Below, piece after piece: positions 34,801 to 42,739 of a stretch of 64,000 nucleotides of DNA; position 1 is the stretch's first letter, and the number at the start of each line of letters is the position of its first letter. The notes beneath the pieces were generated by a model that saw only the letters and a list, made by a program, of their open reading frames with translations, searched no databases and had not been told where the DNA came from. The translations under genes and the position numbers were made by a program. Origin of the DNA: JACSRF01 sp964504445. GTDB taxonomy: Bacteria; Chloroflexota; Anaerolineae; Promineifilales; Promineifilaceae. The stretch is taken from assembly GCA_964504445.1 (NCBI GenBank), contig CAZDEO010000018.1, forward strand, positions 8,538 through 72,537, written 5' to 3'.

Positions 34801-34954
34801 TTCCGCCCTGCTGAACCGGCAGCTTTTGGTGACCTGGCAAATGGAGAAAAAACTGGATGAGATTGGCAAATCGCTAAATTGGGCACGCACGCGCAAGCGG
34901 GTCTCCGAATTCCTCATTCATTACTATGATGGGCTGCTGGATGAGCAAGAGTAA
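31859..34954 (+). CDS. Glycoside hydrolase family 38 alpha-mannosidase, possible mannosylglycerate hydrolase
   Basis: 1031 residues, typical for GH38. The zinc site and catalytic core are visible: HNHWDREW (12-19), the nucleophile region WLLDNFGQIAQ (about 127-137) and the second metal/acid cluster NHTHDDMCGC (about 339-348). These forms are closer to E. coli MngB (mannosylglycerate hydrolase) than to lysosomal enzymes. Sitting between mpgS and mpgP with an ATGA overlap, it probably acts on mannosylglycerate or its phosphate, retaining the anomeric configuration. The alternative is a general alpha-mannosidase. No signal peptide, hence cytoplasmic. Confidence 0.92.
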   Translation: MTQPTTIHLLTHNHWDREWIFTAKYANRWLPTFFENLLARLEAEPDYRFVLDGQTLIIEDYLNQLPPDEAAARARDIRRFAQKGQLQIGPAYLQPDWSLVSGEALVRNLLIGDKMAQEYGPVMKAGWLLDNFGQIAQAPQIFRGFGIEGAFVWRGVPYPPEALKTEFWWEAPDGSRILGIYLLDSYRNAMVLGMTREIAEERILAHTKTLRRFASTPNVLLMNGYEQVPEPDDVLPILAEVNADIMPHMRAVQSTPPEYLTAVRQHQPDLPVLTGYFYSGRFAPVLKGVYSSRSYLNQQNNECQRELERWAEKFNAFAWAFGFDYPEERFEQAWKTLLLNHTHDDMCGCCIDPIAQDMQTRFAEVNRMARVLSSESLRAIVQAVDTTAVADAVTAVVIVNPSSNPRRDMVGVSMNIPEDIETFHIRDAQGHVIPYQLASRIGRKTDFYLWTTHLIPAVGYRTFYVVPGPADPPAHPQVRVSATERVMENEYLHVQINPNGTLTIREKIHNDVYENLGYFEDGGDGGDTYDYSYPQQDQVITSLHQKAKITLEERGPLLARFRIDLTLKLPRGLNAERTARSAKTRKVPITSFVEMTANVGHVEVTTVVNNRVKDHRLRVIFPSGIHTAVSHAGMPYDIAQFPIQETQENDVPPHMKELMLAGRYTAPVNTHPFQNFVALANDNSSLSIFSRGLSEYEVLPDQNSIALTLLRGVGWLARPDLLTREGDVGPHIFTPEAQCLGLQIFEYAIYPHGSNLAKANPHFEADRHVLKFRAVQTNAHPGQLADTFSFLTWEKEEVFGALKLTALKQSEDGRDLIIRFYNVLDRPVSSALRLGGSVLAAWRANLNEENQEPLSLADGLIPLQVRGREIVTVRARLKPVQVIEDFTRYPARVLPLLAPTPSIANGEPGKSPRLLTEDEVVAEEQRATQLGAALQAIRSEAYILQEQIDRRDSADVAQQALLHRLKGREATLARQYDEAQISALLNRQLLVTWQMEKKLDEIGKSLNWARTRKRVSEFLIHYYDGLLDEQE

Positions 34955-35030
34955 GGGAGCAGGGGAGCGGAGGAGCAAGGGAGTAGGGATGAATTACTGC
35001 TCTCTCATTGCTCCCTTGTTCCCCTGCTTG
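34955..35030. repeat. Octamer array with complementary arm, between GH38 gene and mpgP
   Basis: GGGAGCAG, GGGAGCGG, AGGAGCAA, GGGAGTAG begin right after the GH38 stop. The segment ATTGCTCCCTTGTTCCCCTG further on is its complement, so the RNA can fold into a long hairpin. A similar element lies at about 29120-29175 between thiP and thiQ. Confidence 0.65.
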
Positions 35031-35047
35031 CCCAAAGGAACTGTCAC

Positions 35048-35851
35048 ATGAGCCAACTCGTGGTTTTCAGCGACATTGACGGCACGCTAATTGACTTTGC
35101 CACCTATTCCTGGGCGGAGTCGGCTACGGCCGTTACCCAACTCCTGGCCCGCCACATTCCCCTGGTACTCTGCTCCTCCAAAACCCGCGCCGAGCAGCAA
35201 GCCATTCGCCACGCCCTGGCCATTCCTGACCCCTTCATGGTGGAGAATGGCAGCGCCATCTTTGTGCCCGAAGGGTACTTTCCTAATCTGCGCGCGCCGG
35301 TGGTGGATGGCTGGCAGGTCATTGAGCTGGGGGTGAAGATGACGGCCGTGCGCCAGGCCCTGTCTGAAATTCGCCACAAAACCGGCCTGCATTTTCGCGG
35401 CTACGCCGATTTGAGCGTGGCGGAGGTGGCCCAGGTGACGGGGCTGGACGAGCTGGCTGCGGCGCGGGCGCAGCAGCGGGAGTACAGCGAAACCATTGTC
35501 ACCCCGCTGGGCGCTGACGCTTTGGCGCTGCTGCGGCAGGAGCTGGCGGCGCGGGGGTTGGCTGTGGTCTCCGGTGGCAAATTCTACACGGTAACGGGGG
35601 CGGGCAGCGACAAGGGCACGGCCGTTGCCCAACTCACCGCCCTCTTTCGCCAAAAATATGGCCCAGTGATAACCATTGGCCTGGGGGACAGCGCCAATGA
35701 TGCGCCCTTGTTAGCCGCCGTGGAACGGCCGTATCTGGTGCAAAAACCGGGCGGCGTTTGGCAAGAGATGCCTGACGTGGCCGTCAACCGCGTGGCGGCC
35801 GTGGGGCCGGTGGGCTGGCGGCAGGCCATTTTGGCGGAGATTAGAGACTGA
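35048..35851 (+). CDS. mpgP: Mannosyl-3-phosphoglycerate phosphatase
   Basis: A 267-residue HAD-superfamily phosphatase that dephosphorylates mannosyl-3-phosphoglycerate to mannosylglycerate. The HAD motif I FSDIDGTLIDF (residues 7-17) with nucleophile Asp, motif II in LVLCSSKTRAEQQAI, the family signature DPFMVENGSAIFVPEGYF (about 61-78) and motif IV GLGDSANDAPLL (about 217-228) are intact. It completes the pathway begun by mpgS. The final residue and stop codon are supplied by a heptamer repeat array. Confidence 0.95.
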   Translation: MSQLVVFSDIDGTLIDFATYSWAESATAVTQLLARHIPLVLCSSKTRAEQQAIRHALAIPDPFMVENGSAIFVPEGYFPNLRAPVVDGWQVIELGVKMTAVRQALSEIRHKTGLHFRGYADLSVAEVAQVTGLDELAAARAQQREYSETIVTPLGADALALLRQELAARGLAVVSGGKFYTVTGAGSDKGTAVAQLTALFRQKYGPVITIGLGDSANDAPLLAAVERPYLVQKPGGVWQEMPDVAVNRVAAVGPVGWRQAILAEIRD

Positions 35852-35937
35852 AGACTGAAGACTGGAGATTGGAGACTGGAGGAAAAGCAATCTCCACTCT
35901 TTTCTTCAACCATCAATCGTCAATCGCCAATCGTCAG
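35846..35937. repeat. Two heptamer arrays (GACTGRA and CAATCGT types) downstream of mpgP
   Basis: GACTGAA twice, GACTGGA, GATTGGA, GACTGGA (35846-35880), then CAATCGT-type units at about 35911-35937. The mpgP stop TGA is in the first unit. Partial complementarity (ATCTCCA/TGGAGAT) would allow a hairpin. Confidence 0.8.
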
Positions 35938-35976
35938 CTGCGAAATCCAGCAATTCTCCTCTGCTTCCCTGCTCCC

Positions 35977-36699
35977 TTACATCCACCCCAGCGCGGCCAA
36001 CTGCGCCTCAGCCAGTTGAGCAATGCCCGCAGTCGCCAGATCCAGCAAGGCGTCTAGCTGGGCGCGGGGGAAGGGGGCTTTTTCGGCCGTGCCCTGCACC
36101 TCGATGAGGTCGCCTGCGCCCGTCATGACCACATTGAAGTCCACCTCGGCAGCCACGTCCTCCTCGTAGGCCAGGTCCAAAAGCGGTTTGCTGCCCACAA
36201 TGCCCACGCTGATGGCGGCAATCTGGTGGGTGAAGACGCTTGCGGGGATTTCTCCGGCGGCGATGAGGGGGCGTAGGGCGAGCTGGGTGGCGACCCAGCC
36301 GCCGCAGATGGCGGCGGTGCGTGTGCCGCCATCTGCTTGCAGCACGTCGCAATCTATGATGAGTTGCCGCTCGCCTAAGGCTTCCAGGTCTACAGCCATG
36401 CGCAGGCTGCGCCCAATGAGCCGCGAGATTTCTTGGGTGCGCCCTTTGGGCCAGCGCTGCTCGCGCTGGGTGCGGCGGTGGGTGCTGCGGGGCAGCATGG
36501 CGTATTCGGCCGTCAGCCAGCCGTGGGTTTTGCTGGAATAGCGCAGCCAGTTGGGCAGGCTGTTGTCCAGGGTGGCGTTGCACAAGACGTGGGTGTTGCC
36601 AAATTGGGCGAGGACGGAGCCTTCGGCCCATTGGGTGTAGCCAAGTTGGAAGGCGATGGGGCGCAATTGGTGGGGGGAACGGCCGTCTGGTCTATTCAT
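35977..36699 (-). CDS. rph: Ribonuclease PH
   Basis: A 240-residue phosphorolytic 3'-to-5' exoribonuclease that trims tRNA 3' ends. The start MNRPDGRSPHQLRPI, the RNA-binding arginine-rich segment RSTHRRTQREQRWPKGRTQE (about 70-89), the phosphate-binding GGTRTAAICGG region and the late LLDLAYEEDVAAEVDFNVVM are all typical. The open frame continues upstream to 36774, but the ATG at 36699 has GGAGG five bases ahead and starts at the conserved N-terminus. Two ACGGCCGT copies lie in the short region upstream. Confidence 0.95.
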   Translation of the reverse strand: MNRPDGRSPHQLRPIAFQLGYTQWAEGSVLAQFGNTHVLCNATLDNSLPNWLRYSSKTHGWLTAEYAMLPRSTHRRTQREQRWPKGRTQEISRLIGRSLRMAVDLEALGERQLIIDCDVLQADGGTRTAAICGGWVATQLALRPLIAAGEIPASVFTHQIAAISVGIVGSKPLLDLAYEEDVAAEVDFNVVMTGAGDLIEVQGTAEKAPFPRAQLDALLDLATAGIAQLAEAQLAALGWM

Positions 36700-36806
36700 G
36701 ATGCCTCCGAATGGTGAAAGATGGGGGCATTGTAACAGATGTGGCGCATGGGGGGTAACGGCCGTTCCCGTCACATTCTCGGAAACGGCCGTTTCTCATC
36801 CCCAGA

Positions 36807-39800
36807 TTACTCCCCCATCACCATCAACTCACTGCTGGCCGAACGGCCCCACACCGCCAGGTCATACATGGCGTACACCTCCGCGGGCAGGGCGGCAAAC
36901 GCCCCGGCATGGGTGGCGCGGGCCATGTAGGTGAAGGTGCGCGTGCCCCGGCCAAACTCGGTGATGAAGAAGCTCACCCGATCGCCGCGCACTTCTTTGT
37001 AGTTGTAGCCATACTCCTGCCAGTAATAGCGGGGGTCTTCCCACTCATTTGCCAGAGCCGCATGGCTGGTGTTGTTCAGGCGCTCGTTGAGCGCTTCCAA
37101 ACCACCGGGCAGGCTGTCTTCCACGATGACGTAGGTAGCATCCTGGGGCATGGTCACCGTTAGCCTCACCTGCACCAACTGCCCCGGCTGGGCTTCTTCC
37201 AGGGGGTCGCCGTTGGGCAGCGTGTATGCGCGGCTGACCTCTACCACCCCGGCGGCGGCAATTTCGGCCTGTTCCAGGTACACACGGCCGTTTACCACGT
37301 AATACAGCTGCCCCCCACCGCTTTGGGTAATGCGCAGCGCGTTGGTTCCGCTGCGCATCTGCGCCGCTGGAATTTCTAAGCTGACGGCGGGTTCGCCGCG
37401 CCCCAGGCTGCCGCTGGCGACGGTCTCGCCATTGAGCACAACGGCGTACTGGGTGGCGGTGGCGCTTTCGCTAAAGCTGGCCGCCAGCAGGTGGTCGGTG
37501 AGGCCGATGATGGCGTAGGCGGTTTCGTTGGTGGTGCCCCAGCCATGCTGCTTGCGCTGGCTCATCAGGTAGCGCACCATGCCCCCTTCTAGCGCGCTGC
37601 CGGGCTGAATTTGGACGAAGGCGCTGAGGGCCAGGGCGGTGCTGCGCGTGGCGGAGGACATAGTTTTTTGGTGGTAGTAGCCATCGTAATTGTCGCCGCT
37701 CCAGTAGACGAGGCCGGTTTCCGTGGCAACGGCCGTTTCTGCCAACAAATCCAGCGCGTCCAGCGCCCCATCCCGTTCCCCAGCCACGTGCAAAGCGAGG
37801 GCCAGCCCCGCCTGGCTAAAGGTGTCCAGGTCTGCGGCTTGCGCCAGCAGCGCCAGCGCCGCCTCCCCGTTGGGCTGCCCGGCGACGGCCATGCTGTAGA
37901 GGGCGTATGCCTGGGTGCGCGGGTCCATGCTGCTCAGGTTCTCATTCAGCCAGGCCACGCCGCGGTCAATGACGCCCTGGTCTACCTCGTAGCCCGCTTC
38001 GCGCACGGTTGCCAGGCCAAAGATGACCCACGCCGTCTGGTAATCGTCGGTGGCGTCGTCGTACCACCAGCCCCAGCCGCCGTCGTTGTGCTGGTAGCCG
38101 TACAGCCGCTGCACGCTGGCGTTGATTTTGGCGGGTAAGTCGGCTTGCAGGGTGGGGTTGCTGACGCCTAGCTGGTTGAAGGCGCGGCCCACCACGGCGT
38201 TGGGCAGGGCGCGGCTCATGGTTTGCTCTACGCAGCCGTAGGGGAAGCCGGTGAGGTATTCCAGCCCTTCGAGCAGGGTTCCGGCAATGGAGCGGGCCAG
38301 CTCGACGCGCACGCTGCTGAGGGGCAGCGCCCCGGCGGGCATGTCAACCGTGGTTGCCAGTTCGCCGCTAAATTGGCCTACCTGGGTGGTGACGTCGGGC
38401 ACGGCTAACGGCCGTATCTCCAGCGGCAGCAGCACGGCATCCACAACCTCGTCGCCTAGGCGGGCGGTCAGGGTGATGGGGGTGTTTCCGGCGGCAACGG
38501 CCGTTGCCCCCCAGCCCACCACGCGCACACCCCCGGCAGGAATGGTGATAGAGGTTTGTGGTGAACGGTGAATGGTGAATTGTGAAGGGCCAACGCCAAG
38601 TTCGACAGCGATAGTTTGCGTGCGCTCGGTGTAGTTATGCACCAGAGCGGTAAGCTGCATCTCATCGCCAGCAGTGAGGATGCGCGGCAAAATGGGGCGC
38701 ACCACCACGTCCTGGCGCACGGTAATGTTGCTGAAGGTCTCGCCTACCTGGGTGTCGGCGGTGGCTGCCTTGGCCGTCAGCCGCCAGCTTGTCAGGCTGT
38801 CTGGCAGCGTTATGGTGACGGTGGCCTCGCCGTTGAAGTTGGTTTGCAGCGTGGGGAACCAGACGGCCGTGTCCGGGAAATCGGCGCGGGGGTTCCCGGC
38901 CAAATCGCCACCGCCACCGCCGCCGCCCATGCCGCCGCCCAGGTAGCGCGACAGGGCCAGGGCGTCGTAGGTACGCACAATGTTGCCCCGTTCAAAGTAA
39001 AAGGCGTCAAAAATGGGGCCAGATTTGTCGTCGCTGAGGCTGAAAATCGCCTCATCCACCATCGCCAGCGACAGTTCGGCGGCCACAGGCACGCCATCCT
39101 GATTGGTGACGCGCACGGTGAAGGTTGCTTCCTCGCGGGGGGCGTACACGTCTTTGTCCGGGGTAATGGTGAGCAGCAGGGTTTTGTCCGTCACCGGTAC
39201 GGAGAGGTTGACGCTGGCAACGTGCAGCTTGCTGTCAGGCAGACTGGTGTCGGTGTACTCCTCAATGATGCCCTCTTGTGGCTCCCAGGCGTTGATGGTG
39301 ATATGAATGTTGGGGCGGTCGTCGGGCTGAATGGCGACGTTGAGCAGGGTGACGGGGGCGGTGAGCTGCACCAGCTCTTCGCGGCGGGTGGTGCCGCGCT
39401 CAAAGGTGAGCAGGGCGGGGCCGCTGAAGCTGGACTGCACCAAAAGCTGGGCGGTGTCGCCGGGGGCGTAGCTGTCGCGGTCGGCGCTGATGGTCAGGGC
39501 GTCGTCGTTGCCGTACCAGCTTGTCCAGCCGTCGCGGAAGGCGTAGACGTAGGTGCTGTAGCTGACGGCGTTGCCCAGGCGGTCGCTCATTTGCACGCGC
39601 ATCTGGTAGAAGCCGGGTTCTTCGACGGTGAAGGAGAGGGTGGCTGTGCCATCGGTACCGGTGGTGAGGGGTTGGCGCTGGACGATGGTTTCGTAGCCGT
39701 AGCTGCCGCTGCTCCAGCGGCGCAGGGTGAGGGTGAGGTCACGGCCGTTGACCGGTTCCCCTGCTATGGTTTTGACGGTGGCGACGATGGGGAAGCTGGC

Positions 39801-42533
39801 TCCTGGCTCGTGGAAGTAACCGTTGGTGTCCAGGGTGACAATTTCGGCGGCATTGTAGACGCGCACCAGCTTGAAGCCGCTGACGGTCTGGTGGCTGCCG
39901 TCGTCGGTGGTGGCTTCCAGCGCCCAAATGCTTTCGGTGACGCTGCTGCGCCAATCTACGCGGTTGTTGCTGTAGCTATCTCCCTGGGCGGGGGTGGTGA
40001 GGGTGATACGGCCGTTTTCGTCGGTGCGGCGGGTTTGTGCGGGCTGGTAGCTTTGGTACCAGATGTACTCTGGCGTTGCGTCGCTTTCACTCCAGCCATA
40101 GGCGTAGTTTTCCGTCAAAAAGTAGAGGTTTAGCGCCGTCTGCGCGTCAGCCACCGGCTCGCCAAAGAAGTATTCCGCTTGCACATCCACCGCGATGGTT
40201 TCGCCGGTGACGTACACATCTTTGTCGGTGGTCACGGTGACGGCGTAGTCGGGCTTGCGGTAATCTTCTACCTGAAAGCTCTGGCGGTGGCTTTCGCCAT
40301 CCAGCACAAGCTCGATGGCGTAATTGCCCAGCATGGCCCCTTCGGCCACCTGGAATTCGCCGTTGACGGTGCCGTAATTGTTGGTTGTCAGTTCAATGGT
40401 TTGCACCACATTGTTGCGGGCGTCGCGCAGGCGGGCGGACACGGCCGTGCCCTGGGGCAGCATGTCCAAAACCGCGTCATCGTCGCGGCGCACAATGGCC
40501 TTGAAGTACACTGTTTGGCCGGGGCGGTAAATGGGGCGGTCGGTGTAGACGTAGGCGGCGTAATCCAGGGCGGCGGGGGCGGTGCGCCACCAGCCCCACC
40601 AATTGACACCGGTGCGCCATTCGTTGCTCAGGCCGCTGGCGGTGACGTCGCTGCCGCTGCGGGCAATGACAATAAGCGGCTGCGGGTCGCGGGTGACGTT
40701 GGTGCGGAAAACGCCGCTGGCGTTAGCCAACCCGCTGGCAACCAGTTCGCCATCGCGGGCGTAAACGGCCACGTCTATGCCGGAGACTGGCGTGCCGTCG
40801 AAATCTGTGACCCAGGCCACCAACCGCCCTTCGGCCTGCTTGACCATGACGGTGTGGGCGGTGAGGATGAGGATAAGCTGGTCGTTGACGTGCCCTTTGG
40901 TTAGGTTGAGCAGGTAAAGGCCGGGGGGCACGTCGTCGGGGATGAAGGTTTCTTGGATGGCGGCGTAGCGGGCGGGGGAGCGAGTGATCTCATCTTGCCA
41001 GCTACGCACCAGGGTGGTGCCCACGGTGCTGATGGGGGGGGATTGGTTGTTCCAGGAGCCGCCGCGGAAGCCGGAGCTGTAGCGGTCGAGGAATTGGGTT
41101 AAGCTCATCTGGTAGAGGTCGAAGGTGACGGTTACGCCGAGGTTGCCGTAGCCGGTGTATTGCACAGCGCGACGGCCGTTGGCGTCTACCACCTGGGCAT
41201 TGGGGCCATAGCCAAAGTCGGCCGTGTCTGGCAGCGCGCCGGTGGTAAAGGTGAAGCTATATGGCTCATTGAGAATGGCTTCCCCTTCTGCGCCGCGAGC
41301 CGTTGGGGCGATGGTGACGGCATAGGTGGCATATTCGGCGAATTGCCCATCATCCGGGGTGAAGATGAGGGTGGTCTCATCCCAGGTGATGGCGCCGGGA
41401 AGGGTGGGGGTGATGACGAAGGCGGCGGCGGTGGCGGCTTCGTCCATCAACCGGTCGAACTGCACGGAGATGGGGTCGAAGGGGTTGACGCTGTTCCCCT
41501 GGGGGCGGGTGGAGAGGATGGGCGGCGGGGTGACAAAGTCGAAGGGGGTGAAGGGGGTTATCGGGTCGCCGTTGGCGTCTTGAATGGGGCCGTTGAGGGC
41601 TACCAGGTAGCGGGTATCGGCGGGCAGCCGCGTGGCGGGGGTGAAGGTGCAGGTGGTGTAGTCGTCGTTCCAGGTGAGGTCGCCTACCAGGGGGGTGTTG
41701 TTGTCGTCGTGGATGGTGAGGGCCTGGGCGACGCTGTCGGGGTCCATTTTGTAGTTGAAGTGCAGGGTGATGGGGTTGTTGGGGCTGCTGGCGCGGGGTA
41801 CGGCCGTGCTGCTGAGCAGGGGTTTGGGCTGGTGGTTCCAGGTAATGGGGGAGGTGGAGAGGGGGGTTCCGACCTGGTCAACGGCCGTTTCCCCCAGCCG
41901 AAAGCGGTAAGTCTCCCCCGGTTGTAACGCTTCTTGGGCGGCAATGAGCAGGGTGTTTTCTTCCCAGGCCAGGGTGTGGGCAAAATTGGGCGTTATGGTG
42001 AGAGCGGCGGCGACGCTTTCCCGGTTCATGGCTTGGTTGAAGGTAAGCTGAATGGTGGGACGGCGGTCGTCTAGGGCGACGCCGTTGGGGTTGCGGCTGA
42101 GCAGCCGGGGTGTGCCCAGGGTGGTGATTTCCCATTGGGTGGGGTTGGCGAGGGGTTGGCCGGAAACGGCCGTCAGCTCATCTGGCAGCGTGAGGGTGTA
42201 GGCGCGCTGGGGACGCAGCCCGGTTTGCGGCGTAAAGGTGAGGGTGGTGCGGTCGTCGCTCCAGGTGAAACGGCCGTTGGCCGGGGGGTCAATAAGCAGG
42301 GGTATGGAGACGCTGAGAATGTCTACCGGTTGGTTAAAGGTAATATGCAGGGGGGCTTGCGGCGGGTGGCCGCCCAGGCTGGCGTCTTGGGCCAGTTCTG
42401 CGGTCAGAGGGTAGGTATGGACCACGGGCTGGGCTGTGGGCGTGAGGGTGGGGGGAGCAAGTTGGGTCTCCTCCTGGCAGGCGGGTAGGAGAAGGAGAAA
42501 GATTAGGAAGAGAAGGTAAAAAGAGCGCTTCAT
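36807..42533 (-). CDS. Bacterial alpha-2-macroglobulin lipoprotein with N-terminal Ig-like domains
   Basis: A very large (1908-residue) lipid-anchored protease trap. The signal MKRSFYLLFLIFLLLLPAC ends in a lipobox. About four Ig-like (Big_5 type) domains follow (residues 30-460), then macroglobulin domains with the typical YRPGQTVYFKAIVRR (about 685), a glycine-rich stretch GGGMGGGGGGGDL (about 1200) where the protease bait region is expected, and the thioester motif GCVEQ (Cys about 1433) in an alpha/alpha-toroid domain. Attacking proteases cut the bait and become bound covalently. Unlike many bacterial A2M genes, there is no pbpC neighbour. The start is set by GGAGG six bases upstream of ATG 42533. 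A heptamer array is carried in frame near residue 1320. Confidence 0.93.
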   Translation of the reverse strand: MKRSFYLLFLIFLLLLPACQEETQLAPPTLTPTAQPVVHTYPLTAELAQDASLGGHPPQAPLHITFNQPVDILSVSIPLLIDPPANGRFTWSDDRTTLTFTPQTGLRPQRAYTLTLPDELTAVSGQPLANPTQWEITTLGTPRLLSRNPNGVALDDRRPTIQLTFNQAMNRESVAAALTITPNFAHTLAWEENTLLIAAQEALQPGETYRFRLGETAVDQVGTPLSTSPITWNHQPKPLLSSTAVPRASSPNNPITLHFNYKMDPDSVAQALTIHDDNNTPLVGDLTWNDDYTTCTFTPATRLPADTRYLVALNGPIQDANGDPITPFTPFDFVTPPPILSTRPQGNSVNPFDPISVQFDRLMDEAATAAAFVITPTLPGAITWDETTLIFTPDDGQFAEYATYAVTIAPTARGAEGEAILNEPYSFTFTTGALPDTADFGYGPNAQVVDANGRRAVQYTGYGNLGVTVTFDLYQMSLTQFLDRYSSGFRGGSWNNQSPPISTVGTTLVRSWQDEITRSPARYAAIQETFIPDDVPPGLYLLNLTKGHVNDQLILILTAHTVMVKQAEGRLVAWVTDFDGTPVSGIDVAVYARDGELVASGLANASGVFRTNVTRDPQPLIVIARSGSDVTASGLSNEWRTGVNWWGWWRTAPAALDYAAYVYTDRPIYRPGQTVYFKAIVRRDDDAVLDMLPQGTAVSARLRDARNNVVQTIELTTNNYGTVNGEFQVAEGAMLGNYAIELVLDGESHRQSFQVEDYRKPDYAVTVTTDKDVYVTGETIAVDVQAEYFFGEPVADAQTALNLYFLTENYAYGWSESDATPEYIWYQSYQPAQTRRTDENGRITLTTPAQGDSYSNNRVDWRSSVTESIWALEATTDDGSHQTVSGFKLVRVYNAAEIVTLDTNGYFHEPGASFPIVATVKTIAGEPVNGRDLTLTLRRWSSGSYGYETIVQRQPLTTGTDGTATLSFTVEEPGFYQMRVQMSDRLGNAVSYSTYVYAFRDGWTSWYGNDDALTISADRDSYAPGDTAQLLVQSSFSGPALLTFERGTTRREELVQLTAPVTLLNVAIQPDDRPNIHITINAWEPQEGIIEEYTDTSLPDSKLHVASVNLSVPVTDKTLLLTITPDKDVYAPREEATFTVRVTNQDGVPVAAELSLAMVDEAIFSLSDDKSGPIFDAFYFERGNIVRTYDALALSRYLGGGMGGGGGGGDLAGNPRADFPDTAVWFPTLQTNFNGEATVTITLPDSLTSWRLTAKAATADTQVGETFSNITVRQDVVVRPILPRILTAGDEMQLTALVHNYTERTQTIAVELGVGPSQFTIHRSPQTSITIPAGGVRVVGWGATAVAAGNTPITLTARLGDEVVDAVLLPLEIRPLAVPDVTTQVGQFSGELATTVDMPAGALPLSSVRVELARSIAGTLLEGLEYLTGFPYGCVEQTMSRALPNAVVGRAFNQLGVSNPTLQADLPAKINASVQRLYGYQHNDGGWGWWYDDATDDYQTAWVIFGLATVREAGYEVDQGVIDRGVAWLNENLSSMDPRTQAYALYSMAVAGQPNGEAALALLAQAADLDTFSQAGLALALHVAGERDGALDALDLLAETAVATETGLVYWSGDNYDGYYHQKTMSSATRSTALALSAFVQIQPGSALEGGMVRYLMSQRKQHGWGTTNETAYAIIGLTDHLLAASFSESATATQYAVVLNGETVASGSLGRGEPAVSLEIPAAQMRSGTNALRITQSGGGQLYYVVNGRVYLEQAEIAAAGVVEVSRAYTLPNGDPLEEAQPGQLVQVRLTVTMPQDATYVIVEDSLPGGLEALNERLNNTSHAALANEWEDPRYYWQEYGYNYKEVRGDRVSFFITEFGRGTRTFTYMARATHAGAFAALPAEVYAMYDLAVWGRSASSELMVMGE
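38560..38587. repeat. Heptamer array (GGTGAAT type), 4 units, in frame within the A2M gene
   Basis: GGTGAAC, GGTGAAT, GGTGAAT, TGTGAAG on the plus strand, which code for SQFTIHRSP on the minus strand. It lies between two macroglobulin-like domains. Confidence 0.8.
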
Positions 42534-42694
42534 GGTGGGCCTCCTGAGCAACAAAAAGTGAGTTACTCACAACAATATACGATTACTGACATCGTAGAGT
42601 ATAGCATCCACGAGGGGGAGGCTGGTTGACGGTAGGGCGTTGGTTGGGGTACGGCCGTCCTATGCTAGAGCATGATAGGCCTTAGAGGTGTTAG

Positions 42695-42731
42695 AGGTGC
42701 GGCGCACTTGCTAAAAAAGTGCGTCGCACCT
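42695..42731. repeat. Strong hairpin downstream of the halogenase-like gene
   Basis: AGGTGCGGCGCACTT and AAGTGCGTCGCACCT pair over 15 bp with one mismatch, loop GCTAAAA. A 9-bp direct repeat TTAGAGGTG (twice) adjoins it. It sits nine bases past the stop at 42740 in the 206-bp gap 42534-42739. It lacks a T run, but may act as a terminator or RNA stabiliser. Confidence 0.65.
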
Positions 42732-42739
42732 GGAGGGGG

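Noticed and set aside
36008..36631. 207-codon arginine/histidine-rich frame overlapping rph
   Set aside because: Alternative frame of the rph gene with artefactual composition; the rph frame has all family motifs.
38616..40133. Long open frame of 505 codons antisense to the A2M gene, plus others at 40179-40904 and 41160-41927
   Set aside because: Glycine/valine-rich shadow translations caused by GC-biased third positions of the A2M gene; no motif, no ribosome binding site, and the sense frame is clearly a real protein.
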